Assembly (NCBI GenBank): GCA_027038775.1
Contig: JALWGP010000014.1
Coordinates: 1-5,765 of the forward strand
Source of the DNA: Sedimenticola sp.
GTDB taxonomy: Bacteria; Pseudomonadota; Gammaproteobacteria; Chromatiales; Chromatiaceae
DNA length: 5,765 nt
Direction: 5' to 3'
The translations under genes were made by a program, and so were the position numbers. Position 1 is the stretch's first letter; every line of letters begins with the position of its first letter. Positions 1-4,636 of the stretch are shown one piece after another. The notes beneath the pieces were generated by a model. It made no database searches. It had not been told where the DNA came from and saw nothing but the letters and a program-made list of their open reading frames with translations.

Positions 1-6
1 CGGTAC

Positions 7-24
7 CCGCCCCGTGAGGGGCGG
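7..24. other. GC-rich hairpin with GNRA-type loop
   Basis: A perfect 7-bp stem (CCGCCCC / GGGGCGG) closes a GTGA loop, which in RNA is a GNRA tetraloop. It is followed by a run of seven C residues at 25-31. There is no T-tract on either side, so a standard intrinsic terminator is not supported. It may be the 3' structure of a gene outside the window. Function unknown. Confidence 0.4.
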
Positions 25-137
25 CCCCCCCGCCGGGAATGTTTTCGAGTTCGGCCCGGGGGCGGGCCTCCTACCCCATCCTCCCGATCCAGCCACCGCC
101 TCGCCAATGCCCCGATAATGGATATTTATTAGATATG

Positions 138-166
138 GAAATACGAATCAGTATTATTTGTATTTC
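138..166 (+). promoter_or_regulatory. AT-rich dyad upstream of porin gene (operator, leader hairpin or terminator)
   Basis: Arms at 138-148 (GAAATACGAAT) and 156-166 (ATTTGTATTTC) match at 10 of 11 positions, and the exception becomes a G-U pair in RNA, so an 11-bp hairpin with a 7-nt loop can form. A T-rich run (TTTTTATTTAT, 167-177) follows, which resembles a weak intrinsic terminator or attenuator in the porin leader. The first arm and loop (137-155) also match 12 of 19 positions of the textbook Fur box, so an iron-responsive operator is a second reading. TATTAT at 152-157 is a possible -10 hexamer, but no convincing -35 is seen 16-18 bp upstream. Confidence 0.45.
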
Positions 167-187
167 TTTTTATTTATCTGAAAGCCC

Positions 188-1300
188 ATGGTCACGCGTC
201 GCCTCTGCTGCCCCGGCCTGTTCCTCCTCGCGCTGGGAGGGGTTCCACCCGCATTTTCCGACCCCACCGATATCCGCCACGGCTCCGTGGAAGAGAGCGG
301 AGCCCCCATTTCCCTCGAAGGCGGTTTCACCGCCACCTGGCAGCACGCCGACTGGCCGGGAATCCACGACGAGGCGGGGGCCTCCATCGACCTGGTGGCC
401 ACCCTGCCCATGGGCAGCGGTACCTGGACCCTCTACCTCGAAGGCAGCACCACCCCCGGAAAGGAAGGCGTAACCTCCCGGCTGCCGGAAGTGAACGCCG
501 ATATCGGCACCGCGCTGAACTCGAACGGGAAGGGACGGCTGCAGCTTTCCGAGCTCCACTACCGCCTGCCGCTCGCGGTGGGCGAGTTTACGCTGGGCCT
601 GCTGGATCCCGCCGGTTTTCTCGACCGCAGCGAAGTGGCCAACGACGAGACCCGCCAGTTCCTGGCCGCCCCCTTCGTCAACAATCCGACCATCGGGCTG
701 CCGGACTACCACCTGGCCGTCGCCTGGCACCATCATGCCACGGAAAACCGGCCCGGCATCACCCTGGAACTGGGCAGCGCTCATGGCCTGGCGGACAACG
801 GGGGCAGTTACGCGGAGCTGGTTCGCCCGGGCGGGAAGGGGATCTTCTTCGCCGCGGAAGGATACGGCCATCTCCGACGGGCGCTCTGGCGACTGGGATT
901 CTGGGTCAACGGAGCCGATCACCCCCCGCTGGACGGAAGCGGGCGCCCGGGCCACGCACACGGGTTCTACGCCACCCTGGACGGAGAACTGGACACGCTG
1001 CGCTGGAACCTGCGCGGCGGCTGGGCCGGCGCCCGGGTCTCGCCCGCAACCACCTTCGCCGCCCTGGCCGTCGAACGCCCCCTGCCCGGGGTGACCCTGG
1101 GGGCAGGCTTCGCGTACACCGGCGCCTCCCCGGAACTGGAGGGGGGCGCGGATCGCCTCCAGCTGGAAGGCTATGCCCGGTTCGAAACGCGAAGCGGGCT
1201 GGAGATCACGCCGGACATCCAGTGGGTGCGCCACAGCGACCTGCGGAAGGAGACGGGGGACACCTGGGTCGCGGGCGTGCGCCTCACCTGGAGCTTCTGA
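188..1300 (+). CDS. Outer-membrane beta-barrel protein, porin-like (370 aa)
   Basis: This is probably a trimeric or monomeric outer-membrane channel for small solutes. Residues 1-24 look like a Sec signal peptide: Arg4-Arg5, a hydrophobic core around residues 11-18, and an Ala-Phe-Ser end before Asp25. The mature part lacks cysteine and alternates polar and hydrophobic residues with many Gly, Trp and Tyr. It ends in Thr-Trp-Ser-Phe, the terminal aromatic typical of proteins inserted by the BAM machinery. The segment FVNNPTIGLP (163-172) resembles motifs I associate with OprB-like carbohydrate porins; this is from memory and not a search. No strong ribosome binding site precedes the ATG, but the signal peptide starts cleanly there. 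The gene stands alone on this strand, with an AT-rich leader, and its stop lies 13 bp from that of the rhodanese gene. The substrate cannot be told. Confidence 0.72.
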   Translation: MVTRRLCCPGLFLLALGGVPPAFSDPTDIRHGSVEESGAPISLEGGFTATWQHADWPGIHDEAGASIDLVATLPMGSGTWTLYLEGSTTPGKEGVTSRLPEVNADIGTALNSNGKGRLQLSELHYRLPLAVGEFTLGLLDPAGFLDRSEVANDETRQFLAAPFVNNPTIGLPDYHLAVAWHHHATENRPGITLELGSAHGLADNGGSYAELVRPGGKGIFFAAEGYGHLRRALWRLGFWVNGADHPPLDGSGRPGHAHGFYATLDGELDTLRWNLRGGWAGARVSPATTFAALAVERPLPGVTLGAGFAYTGASPELEGGADRLQLEGYARFETRSGLEITPDIQWVRHSDLRKETGDTWVAGVRLTWSF

Positions 1301-1313
1301 GGGAGTTCGCCGT

Positions 1314-1796
1314 TCAGACCGGATCCACCCAGTCGGCGGGTCGCAGCTGGTCCTCGCGCACCCTGGGGGTGAAGTACTCGTCGGCGTAGTCCAGGTCCAC
1401 CTCGTTGCCGTCCTTGTCCACCAGGGGCAGCTCGTAGTCCTTCCAACCGCGCAGGCCGGTGGCCAGCGAGGCCACGTTCTTGTAACCGAGCACCTGCAAC
1501 GAGTGGGCGGCGAGGACACTGCGCTGGCCGGAGCGGCAGACCACCACCACCTCGCGGTCACGGGCGCGCACCAACTCGGGGATGGTCTCCTCGTAGTCCC
1601 ACTCGCAGGCCGACTCGAGGATGCCGCGCGGCACCAGCAGGGAACCCTCGATATGCATGGCGTCGTACTCGTAGGGTTCGCGCACGTCCACCAGGAGGAT
1701 GTCAGGATTCTCCTGCATCCGTTCCTCCAGGTCCCAGGGCATGTATTCTTTGACCGTGGTGAGGCAGTCCTTCACCAGCTGCATGAATCGCTTCAT
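1314..1796 (-). CDS. Single-domain rhodanese-like sulfurtransferase (160 aa)
   Basis: This is a cytoplasmic protein of the rhodanese family, which carries sulfane sulfur as a cysteine persulfide. The N-terminal part has the family motif DVREPYEYDAMHIEGS (37-52), and the active-site loop is CRSGQRS with catalytic Cys87 (87-93). The region GLRGWKDYELPL follows around 114-125, and a roughly 35-residue acidic C-terminal extension (to 160) lies beyond the usual domain. No signal peptide is seen. The ATG at 1796 is chosen because the rhodanese fold begins shortly after it, with a modest purine-rich GAGAGAGTGAG upstream. The open frame runs farther upstream only as antisense of the regulator gene's spacer and coding DNA. 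It lies 89 bp after the response regulator on the same strand and is probably cotranscribed. That position suggests a sulfur relay or signal linked to the kinase, but the acceptor is unknown. Confidence 0.9.
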   Translation of the reverse strand: MKRFMQLVKDCLTTVKEYMPWDLEERMQENPDILLVDVREPYEYDAMHIEGSLLVPRGILESACEWDYEETIPELVRARDREVVVVCRSGQRSVLAAHSLQVLGYKNVASLATGLRGWKDYELPLVDKDGNEVDLDYADEYFTPRVREDQLRPADWVDPV

Positions 1797-1818
1797 CGGC
1801 TCACTCTCTCGTTGACCG

Positions 1819-1835
1819 GGGAGGCGGAACCTCCC
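1819..1835 (-). repeat. Hairpin in the regulator-rhodanese spacer
   Basis: A 6-bp GGGAGG / CCTCCC stem with a 5-nt loop lies 23 bp upstream of the rhodanese start. No T-tract follows. It is the second of two hairpins in this spacer and may be part of a dispersed intergenic repeat or an mRNA processing or stability element. Confidence 0.4.
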
Positions 1836-1864
1836 GTATACCCGGTTTGTTCGTTGGTTCTTTG

Positions 1865-1889
1865 TTCGCGGCGGGAGCGCCGCCCCTAC
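1865..1889 (-). repeat. REP-like palindromic element overlapping the response-regulator stop
   Basis: Read on the minus strand, the sequence is GTAGGGGCGG then CGCTCCCGCCGCGAA. It starts with a GTAG head followed by an imperfect GC-rich palindrome whose core is a 6-bp stem (1868-1873 with 1878-1883) and a 4-nt loop. A GTAG head plus hairpin is the usual plan of gammaproteobacterial REP sequences. The TAG stop codon of the regulator gene (1886-1888) is inside the head. Only one copy is in this window, so repetition in the genome is inferred. Confidence 0.5.
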
Positions 1890-2539
1890 GTTTTCGTTTC
1901 CGGCTTCTCGCAGAACTTCTGCTCCACCGCCAGCACCGCTGCCTCCACCCTCGAATGGACGCCCAGCTTGCGCAGGATCGCCTTCACGTGCAGCTTCACG
2001 GTGCCGTCGGAGATACCGAGGTTGCGGGCGATCACCTTGTTGCTCTGCCCCTCGGCCAGCAGGCAGAGGATCTCGCGCTCCCTGGGAGTGAGCTGCTCGA
2101 TAGCCTTGGGTGCCCGCGGTGCCTCTTCGCCCTGTACCGCCCGGGCGAGCACCATGGTCAGTTCCGGCGCCACCACCGTCTCGCCGGCGAGTATCCGTTT
2201 CAGCGCCTGGATCAGATCGTCGGGCTCCATGTCTTTTAGCAGATACCCCCGGGCACCGCATTGCAAAGACGCAATCAGGTCGTTCTCCTCGCGGCTGGTG
2301 GTGAGGATCACGATGGGCATCTGTGCGCCGCGCTCGCGCAGCAGCCGGAGCACCTCCAGTCCGTTCATGCGCGGCATGCGCATGTCCAGCAGCACCACGT
2401 CGGGCTGCAACGCCTGGACCTGCTGAAATCCCTCCTCGCAATCACCCACGGCGCCCACCACCTCCAGGCCGCGCCGCTCCAGCAACTCCTGCAGGCCGAT
2501 GCGGAAGAGCGCATGGTCATCGATGAGCAGAATGCGCAT
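1886..2539 (-). CDS. NarL/FixJ-family response regulator (217 aa)
   Basis: This is a cytoplasmic DNA-binding regulator phosphorylated by the adjacent kinase. The receiver domain covers residues 1-120, with the acidic pair Asp7-Asp8, phospho-acceptor Asp52 in LLDMRMP, Thr80 and Lys102. The LuxR/NarL-type helix-turn-helix (LTPREREILCLLAEG to about 205) follows a short linker. The recognition helix TVKLHVKAILRK is very close to that of E. coli NarL, with both lysines kept and a Val-to-Leu change. The ATG at 2539 is preferred because it overlaps the kinase stop as TGATG and has GGAGG 5 nt upstream. A GTG at 2551 in frame is also open but would bury that ribosome site in the coding region. Target sites cannot be identified here. 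The gene could be narL in the broad sense, but nitrate control is not shown. Confidence 0.93.
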   Translation of the reverse strand: MRILLIDDHALFRIGLQELLERRGLEVVGAVGDCEEGFQQVQALQPDVVLLDMRMPRMNGLEVLRLLRERGAQMPIVILTTSREENDLIASLQCGARGYLLKDMEPDDLIQALKRILAGETVVAPELTMVLARAVQGEEAPRAPKAIEQLTPREREILCLLAEGQSNKVIARNLGISDGTVKLHVKAILRKLGVHSRVEAAVLAVEQKFCEKPETKT

Positions 2540-4194
2540 CAAGCCCTCCACCGCCGGTCGGGACCGCGCGCCCGTTGCACCGGCTGGTAGACCAGCTCGA
2601 CGCGGGTGCCCTCGCCCGGCTCGCTCTCGATCTTCAGTTCCCCACCCAGGCGGCGGGCCCGCTCCTCCATGATGGAGAGGCCGATGTGCTCACCCGGATG
2701 GCCCTCCCGCACCTCGCCGGCAAACCCCACGCCATCGTCCTCCACCAACAGGGAATAGGCGCCGCCCCGGCAGCCGAGCAGCACCCGCACGGTGTGGGCC
2801 TTGGCGTGCTTTCGGATATTGGCCAGCGCCTCCTGCACGATGCGCAGCATCTGCATCTCCTCGGAAGAGGAGAGCTTCACCTGGCTGCACTCCTGCTGGA
2901 AGTAGGTGGCGATGCCGGTTTCGGCGGAGAAGCGCTCCACCAGCTTCTCCAGCGCCACCGACAGCCCCCGCCCGTCCACCGGCGTGCGGAAACTGGTGAG
3001 CAGGTCGCGTAATTCGGTATGGGCCTCATCCATGCCGTTGCGGATGCGCTGGAGGTCGCGTAGCGCCACCTCGCAGGCGCCCTCCTCATCCAGCGCGTCC
3101 TCCAGCATGCGCACCTGGAAGCGCAGGCTGGCCAGGGTCTGGGCCAGGGAATCGTGCAGCTCGTGGGCCAGGGCATTGCGCTCCTCGAGAATGGAGAGCC
3201 GCCGCGCCTCCTCGTCGGAACGCTGCTTGGCGATGGCCATCCCCAAGTGGCTGCCAATGGTCTGCAGCAGCTCCATGATGTCCTCCCGCTCCGAGACGCC
3301 CGGTCTCTTCACGTAGATGCGGTAGTTGCCCAGGGTGTCGCCGTGGTGTACCAGGGGAACCTCCACGAGCTCCACCTCGTCCGGGCCGAAAGTCTCGTGG
3401 CCAAGCTCCCGGCTGCAGTAGCGGGCCTCGTGGTCGCAGAGCACATCACCGGGCGAGAGCGGCGCGCCGCAAGTGCAGATCTCCAGGGGCAGCAGTTCCT
3501 GCTCGGTGCGCACCCGGTCGTCCAGGCCGATGGCCCCCACCAGCCGCATGCGGCCATCCTCCTGCACCACCCGCGCGCTCACTGCGATGCCATTCACCAT
3601 CTCCTTGAGCACCCGCAGGAAGCGCACCAGCAGGACGTCCAGGTTCTCCTCGCGGTTGATGGCGGCGGCCACGTCATAGAGGATCTTCAGCGAGGCGGTC
3701 TTCTGCGCCAGGCGGGTGGTGTGGCGGGCGATGCGGCTGTCCATGTCCTCGTAGAGCTCCATCAGCTCCTCGGAGATGGAGTCGATGTCCCGCACCATGC
3801 CGCTGAGCACCCCCGTGTCGGTGTCCGGCAGGGTGGCGCCGGGTTCGCCCTGGGAAACCTGGGCCACGGAGGCTTCCAGGGTCACCAGCGGCTTGAGCAG
3901 CTGGCGCTTGAGCTGGATCCCGGCCATCACCAGCCCCAGCAGCGCCAGCAGGCAGGCCAGCGCCAGGGTCGCAATGGCCCCCATCCCCAGGTCACGAACC
4001 ACCAGGCCGTAGAAGGTGACCAGGCAACCCGTGACCACGGCGACGAGCAGCAGGAAGAGAGGAAAGACCAGCCGTGCCGAGCGCAGCAGCCCGTACACCG
4101 AGGGCATCTGCTCCGGAGCCTCCCCGGATGGGTGGATCCCCGCTTCCGCGCGTTGTGACGCACTGCTCAACATCGGCAGCCGAACTTCCGCCAT
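2539..4194 (-). CDS. NarX/NarQ-type sensor histidine kinase without periplasmic sensor domain (551 aa)
   Basis: This is an inner-membrane sensor kinase that should phosphorylate the NarL-like regulator. There are two membrane helices (about 42-66 and 71-92) separated by only a few residues, then a HAMP-like linker and coiled coil (about 93-165). A GAF-like region (about 165-325) carries Cys240, Cys242, Cys253 and Cys260. The HisKA_3 motif ELHDSLAQTL has phospho-acceptor His347. The HATPase_c domain has Asn459 in the N-box, DDGVGF (486-491), and a HIGLSIMEERARRLGG segment (503-518). Canonical NarX and NarQ carry a periplasmic nitrate-binding domain of roughly 100 residues between the helices; it is absent here. 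Translation may begin at ATG 4194, which has no clear ribosome site, or at ATG 4173, which has GGAAG 11 nt upstream. The gene is first in a kinase-regulator-rhodanese operon. The signal is unknown; redox, oxygen or sulfur is my inference from the cysteines. Confidence 0.92.
   Translation of the reverse strand: MAEVRLPMLSSASQRAEAGIHPSGEAPEQMPSVYGLLRSARLVFPLFLLLVAVVTGCLVTFYGLVVRDLGMGAIATLALACLLALLGLVMAGIQLKRQLLKPLVTLEASVAQVSQGEPGATLPDTDTGVLSGMVRDIDSISEELMELYEDMDSRIARHTTRLAQKTASLKILYDVAAAINREENLDVLLVRFLRVLKEMVNGIAVSARVVQEDGRMRLVGAIGLDDRVRTEQELLPLEICTCGAPLSPGDVLCDHEARYCSRELGHETFGPDEVELVEVPLVHHGDTLGNYRIYVKRPGVSEREDIMELLQTIGSHLGMAIAKQRSDEEARRLSILEERNALAHELHDSLAQTLASLRFQVRMLEDALDEEGACEVALRDLQRIRNGMDEAHTELRDLLTSFRTPVDGRGLSVALEKLVERFSAETGIATYFQQECSQVKLSSSEEMQMLRIVQEALANIRKHAKAHTVRVLLGCRGGAYSLLVEDDGVGFAGEVREGHPGEHIGLSIMEERARRLGGELKIESEPGEGTRVELVYQPVQRARGPDRRWRA
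2545..2549 (-). promoter_or_regulatory. Ribosome binding site that fixes the regulator start
   Basis: GGAGG on the minus strand, inside the last codons of the kinase gene, lies 5 nt before the ATG at 2539. This spacing supports the ATG over the upstream GTG at 2551, and indicates translational coupling with the kinase through the TGATG overlap. Confidence 0.75.
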
Positions 4195-4207
4195 TGAGAA
4201 TTGTCAA
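4194..4207. promoter_or_regulatory. Candidate Crp/Fnr-family operator (TTGA-N6-TCAA)
   Basis: TTGAGAATTGTCAA keeps the TTGA/TCAA core with the 14-bp geometry of the Fnr/Dnr/FixK consensus (TTGAT-N4-ATCAA) and matches 8 of its 10 defined bases. The palindrome extends to 4192-4209 (CATTGA at one end, TCAATG at the other), with only one mismatched pair. It is centred at 4200.5, about 41.5 bp upstream of the start inferred for the small membrane-protein gene, which is the class II activator position. It overlaps the kinase ATG at 4194, so binding could also repress the kinase promoter. No binding data; judged from pattern and spacing. Confidence 0.55.
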
Positions 4208-4214
4208 TGCTCAT

Positions 4215-4243
4215 ATATTAGTTTTCGTTAATATGCTTGATAA
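4215..4243 (-). promoter_or_regulatory. Candidate sigma-70-like promoter for the kinase operon
   Basis: On the minus strand TTATCA (4243-4238) is followed after exactly 17 bp by TAATAT (4220-4215). Each matches its consensus hexamer at 4 of 6 positions. Transcription would start near 4208, giving a short leader to ATG 4194. The surrounding 76-bp gap is much richer in A+T than the coding DNA. Moderate to weak support. Confidence 0.35.
4229..4234 (+). promoter_or_regulatory. Candidate -10 hexamer of the activator-dependent promoter
   Basis: TAATAT lies 21 bp after the right end of the Fnr-like palindrome and would set the start near 4241-4242, with a leader of about 29 nt. No good -35 hexamer is placed 16-18 bp upstream, as expected for a class II activator-dependent promoter in which the operator replaces the -35. 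Confidence 0.4.
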
Positions 4244-4257
4244 AGTTCCCGATTACC

Positions 4258-4265
4258 AGAGGAAG
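4258..4265 (+). promoter_or_regulatory. Ribosome binding site of the small membrane-protein gene
   Basis: AGAGGAAG, 5 nt before ATG 4271. It is a strong match to the anti-Shine-Dalgarno complement, and is good support that this very short gene is real. Confidence 0.7.
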
Positions 4266-4270
4266 CAACC

Positions 4271-4513
4271 ATGTTAGCCACGTTGATTGGTCTGGTGGCG
4301 GCGATGATCTTCTCCTTCGCCACCTACATGATATACGGTCTCGAAGGCGTCATGACCCAGCAATGGATCGACCAGGTGTTCTGGGCGCTGATCCTTGCCG
4401 GCGTGGCGGTGGGCATCGTCAACAGCATCTGGCGTTGCCTTGCCTGCGAAATCAGCAAGCGCCTCCACAACCAGACCCTCACCGACTGGACCTGCAGCAG
4501 CTGCAGGCACTAA
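4271..4513 (+). CDS. Small two-helix membrane protein with two CxxC pairs (80 aa), unknown function
   Basis: I do not recognise this family. Hydrophobic segments at about 4-22 and 37-54 look like two membrane helices joined by a short loop that includes MTQQWIDQ. The C-terminal tail holds CLAC (56-59) and CSSC (75-78), four cysteines arranged as in a small zinc-ribbon or other metal site. Basic residues near Arg55 and Lys63-Arg64 suggest that the tail is cytoplasmic and that both ends are inside. It has a good ribosome site and an AT-rich promoter region with a Fnr-like palindrome, and is transcribed away from the sensor kinase. A role as accessory to the kinase, or as a respiratory-complex subunit or assembly factor, is speculation. 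The coding call rests on the ribosome site, helix pattern, and paired cysteines rather than on homology. Confidence 0.72.
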   Translation: MLATLIGLVAAMIFSFATYMIYGLEGVMTQQWIDQVFWALILAGVAVGIVNSIWRCLACEISKRLHNQTLTDWTCSSCRH

Positions 4514-4518
4514 AAAGC

Positions 4519-4636
4519 AGTCAGTGGCCAGTAGTCAGCGGCTTTGTGGTGGGTCGTTGGCTGCTGGCTACGGGCCACTGATTTGCCGATTTCCAGCCGC
4601 CCCCGCCAACTGCCAACTGACTACTGACCACTGACT
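4519..4636. repeat. Complex inverted repeat built of degenerate heptamers
   Basis: Arms at 4519-4538 and 4617-4636 are inverted and match at 19 of 20 positions. A further inverted copy at 4563-4581 matches 4521-4539 at 17 of 19. Each reads in 7-base steps: the left arm has GTCAGTG, GCCAGTA, GTCAGCG. The right arm on the minus strand has GTCAGTG, GTCAGTA, GTCAGTT, GGCAGTT. The middle copy on the minus strand has ATCAGTG, GCCCGTA, GCCAGCA, GCCAACG. Heptamer tandem repeats of similar flavour are known from cyanobacteria (STRR). It fills the gap between two convergent genes, so a large stem-loop in either transcript could end or stabilise mRNA. The right arm runs into the ABC gene and supplies its last codons and stop. 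Confidence 0.75.

Noticed and set aside
39..473. 144-codon plus-strand frame spanning the porin leader
   Set aside because: Overlaps the porin in another frame, crosses the AT-rich regulatory island, and its protein is Pro/Ser-rich with no motif.
170..1561. 463-codon minus-strand open frame opposite the porin gene
   Set aside because: Low-complexity Gly/Ala/Arg/Pro composition with no domain; it shadows the porin and rhodanese genes, as is common in GC-rich DNA.
1173..2426. 417-codon plus-strand open frame across rhodanese and regulator genes
   Set aside because: Antisense to two well-recognised genes, with no recognisable motif.
1797..2441. Long N-terminal extension of the rhodanese frame (start at 2441)
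   Set aside because: The extension is antisense-free but out of frame with the regulator gene on the same strand and is Arg/Gly/Ala-rich noise; the rhodanese starts naturally at 1796.
2540..2551. GTG at 2551 as the regulator start
   Set aside because: It would place the GGAGG ribosome site inside the coding region; the ATG at 2539 has ideal spacing and a TGATG overlap.
3154..4158. 334-codon plus-strand open frame opposite the kinase
   Set aside because: His/Gln/Val-rich antisense translation of a clear histidine kinase; no ribosome site or domain.
4202..4207. Perfect TTGACA on the minus strand as a -35 for the kinase
   Set aside because: Its -10 would fall inside the kinase coding region at a GC-rich site with no match; the bases are better explained as half of the palindrome.
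4519..4636. CRISPR array or IS end
   Set aside because: Copies are mostly inverted, with no regular unique spacers, no transposase and no clear target-site duplication.
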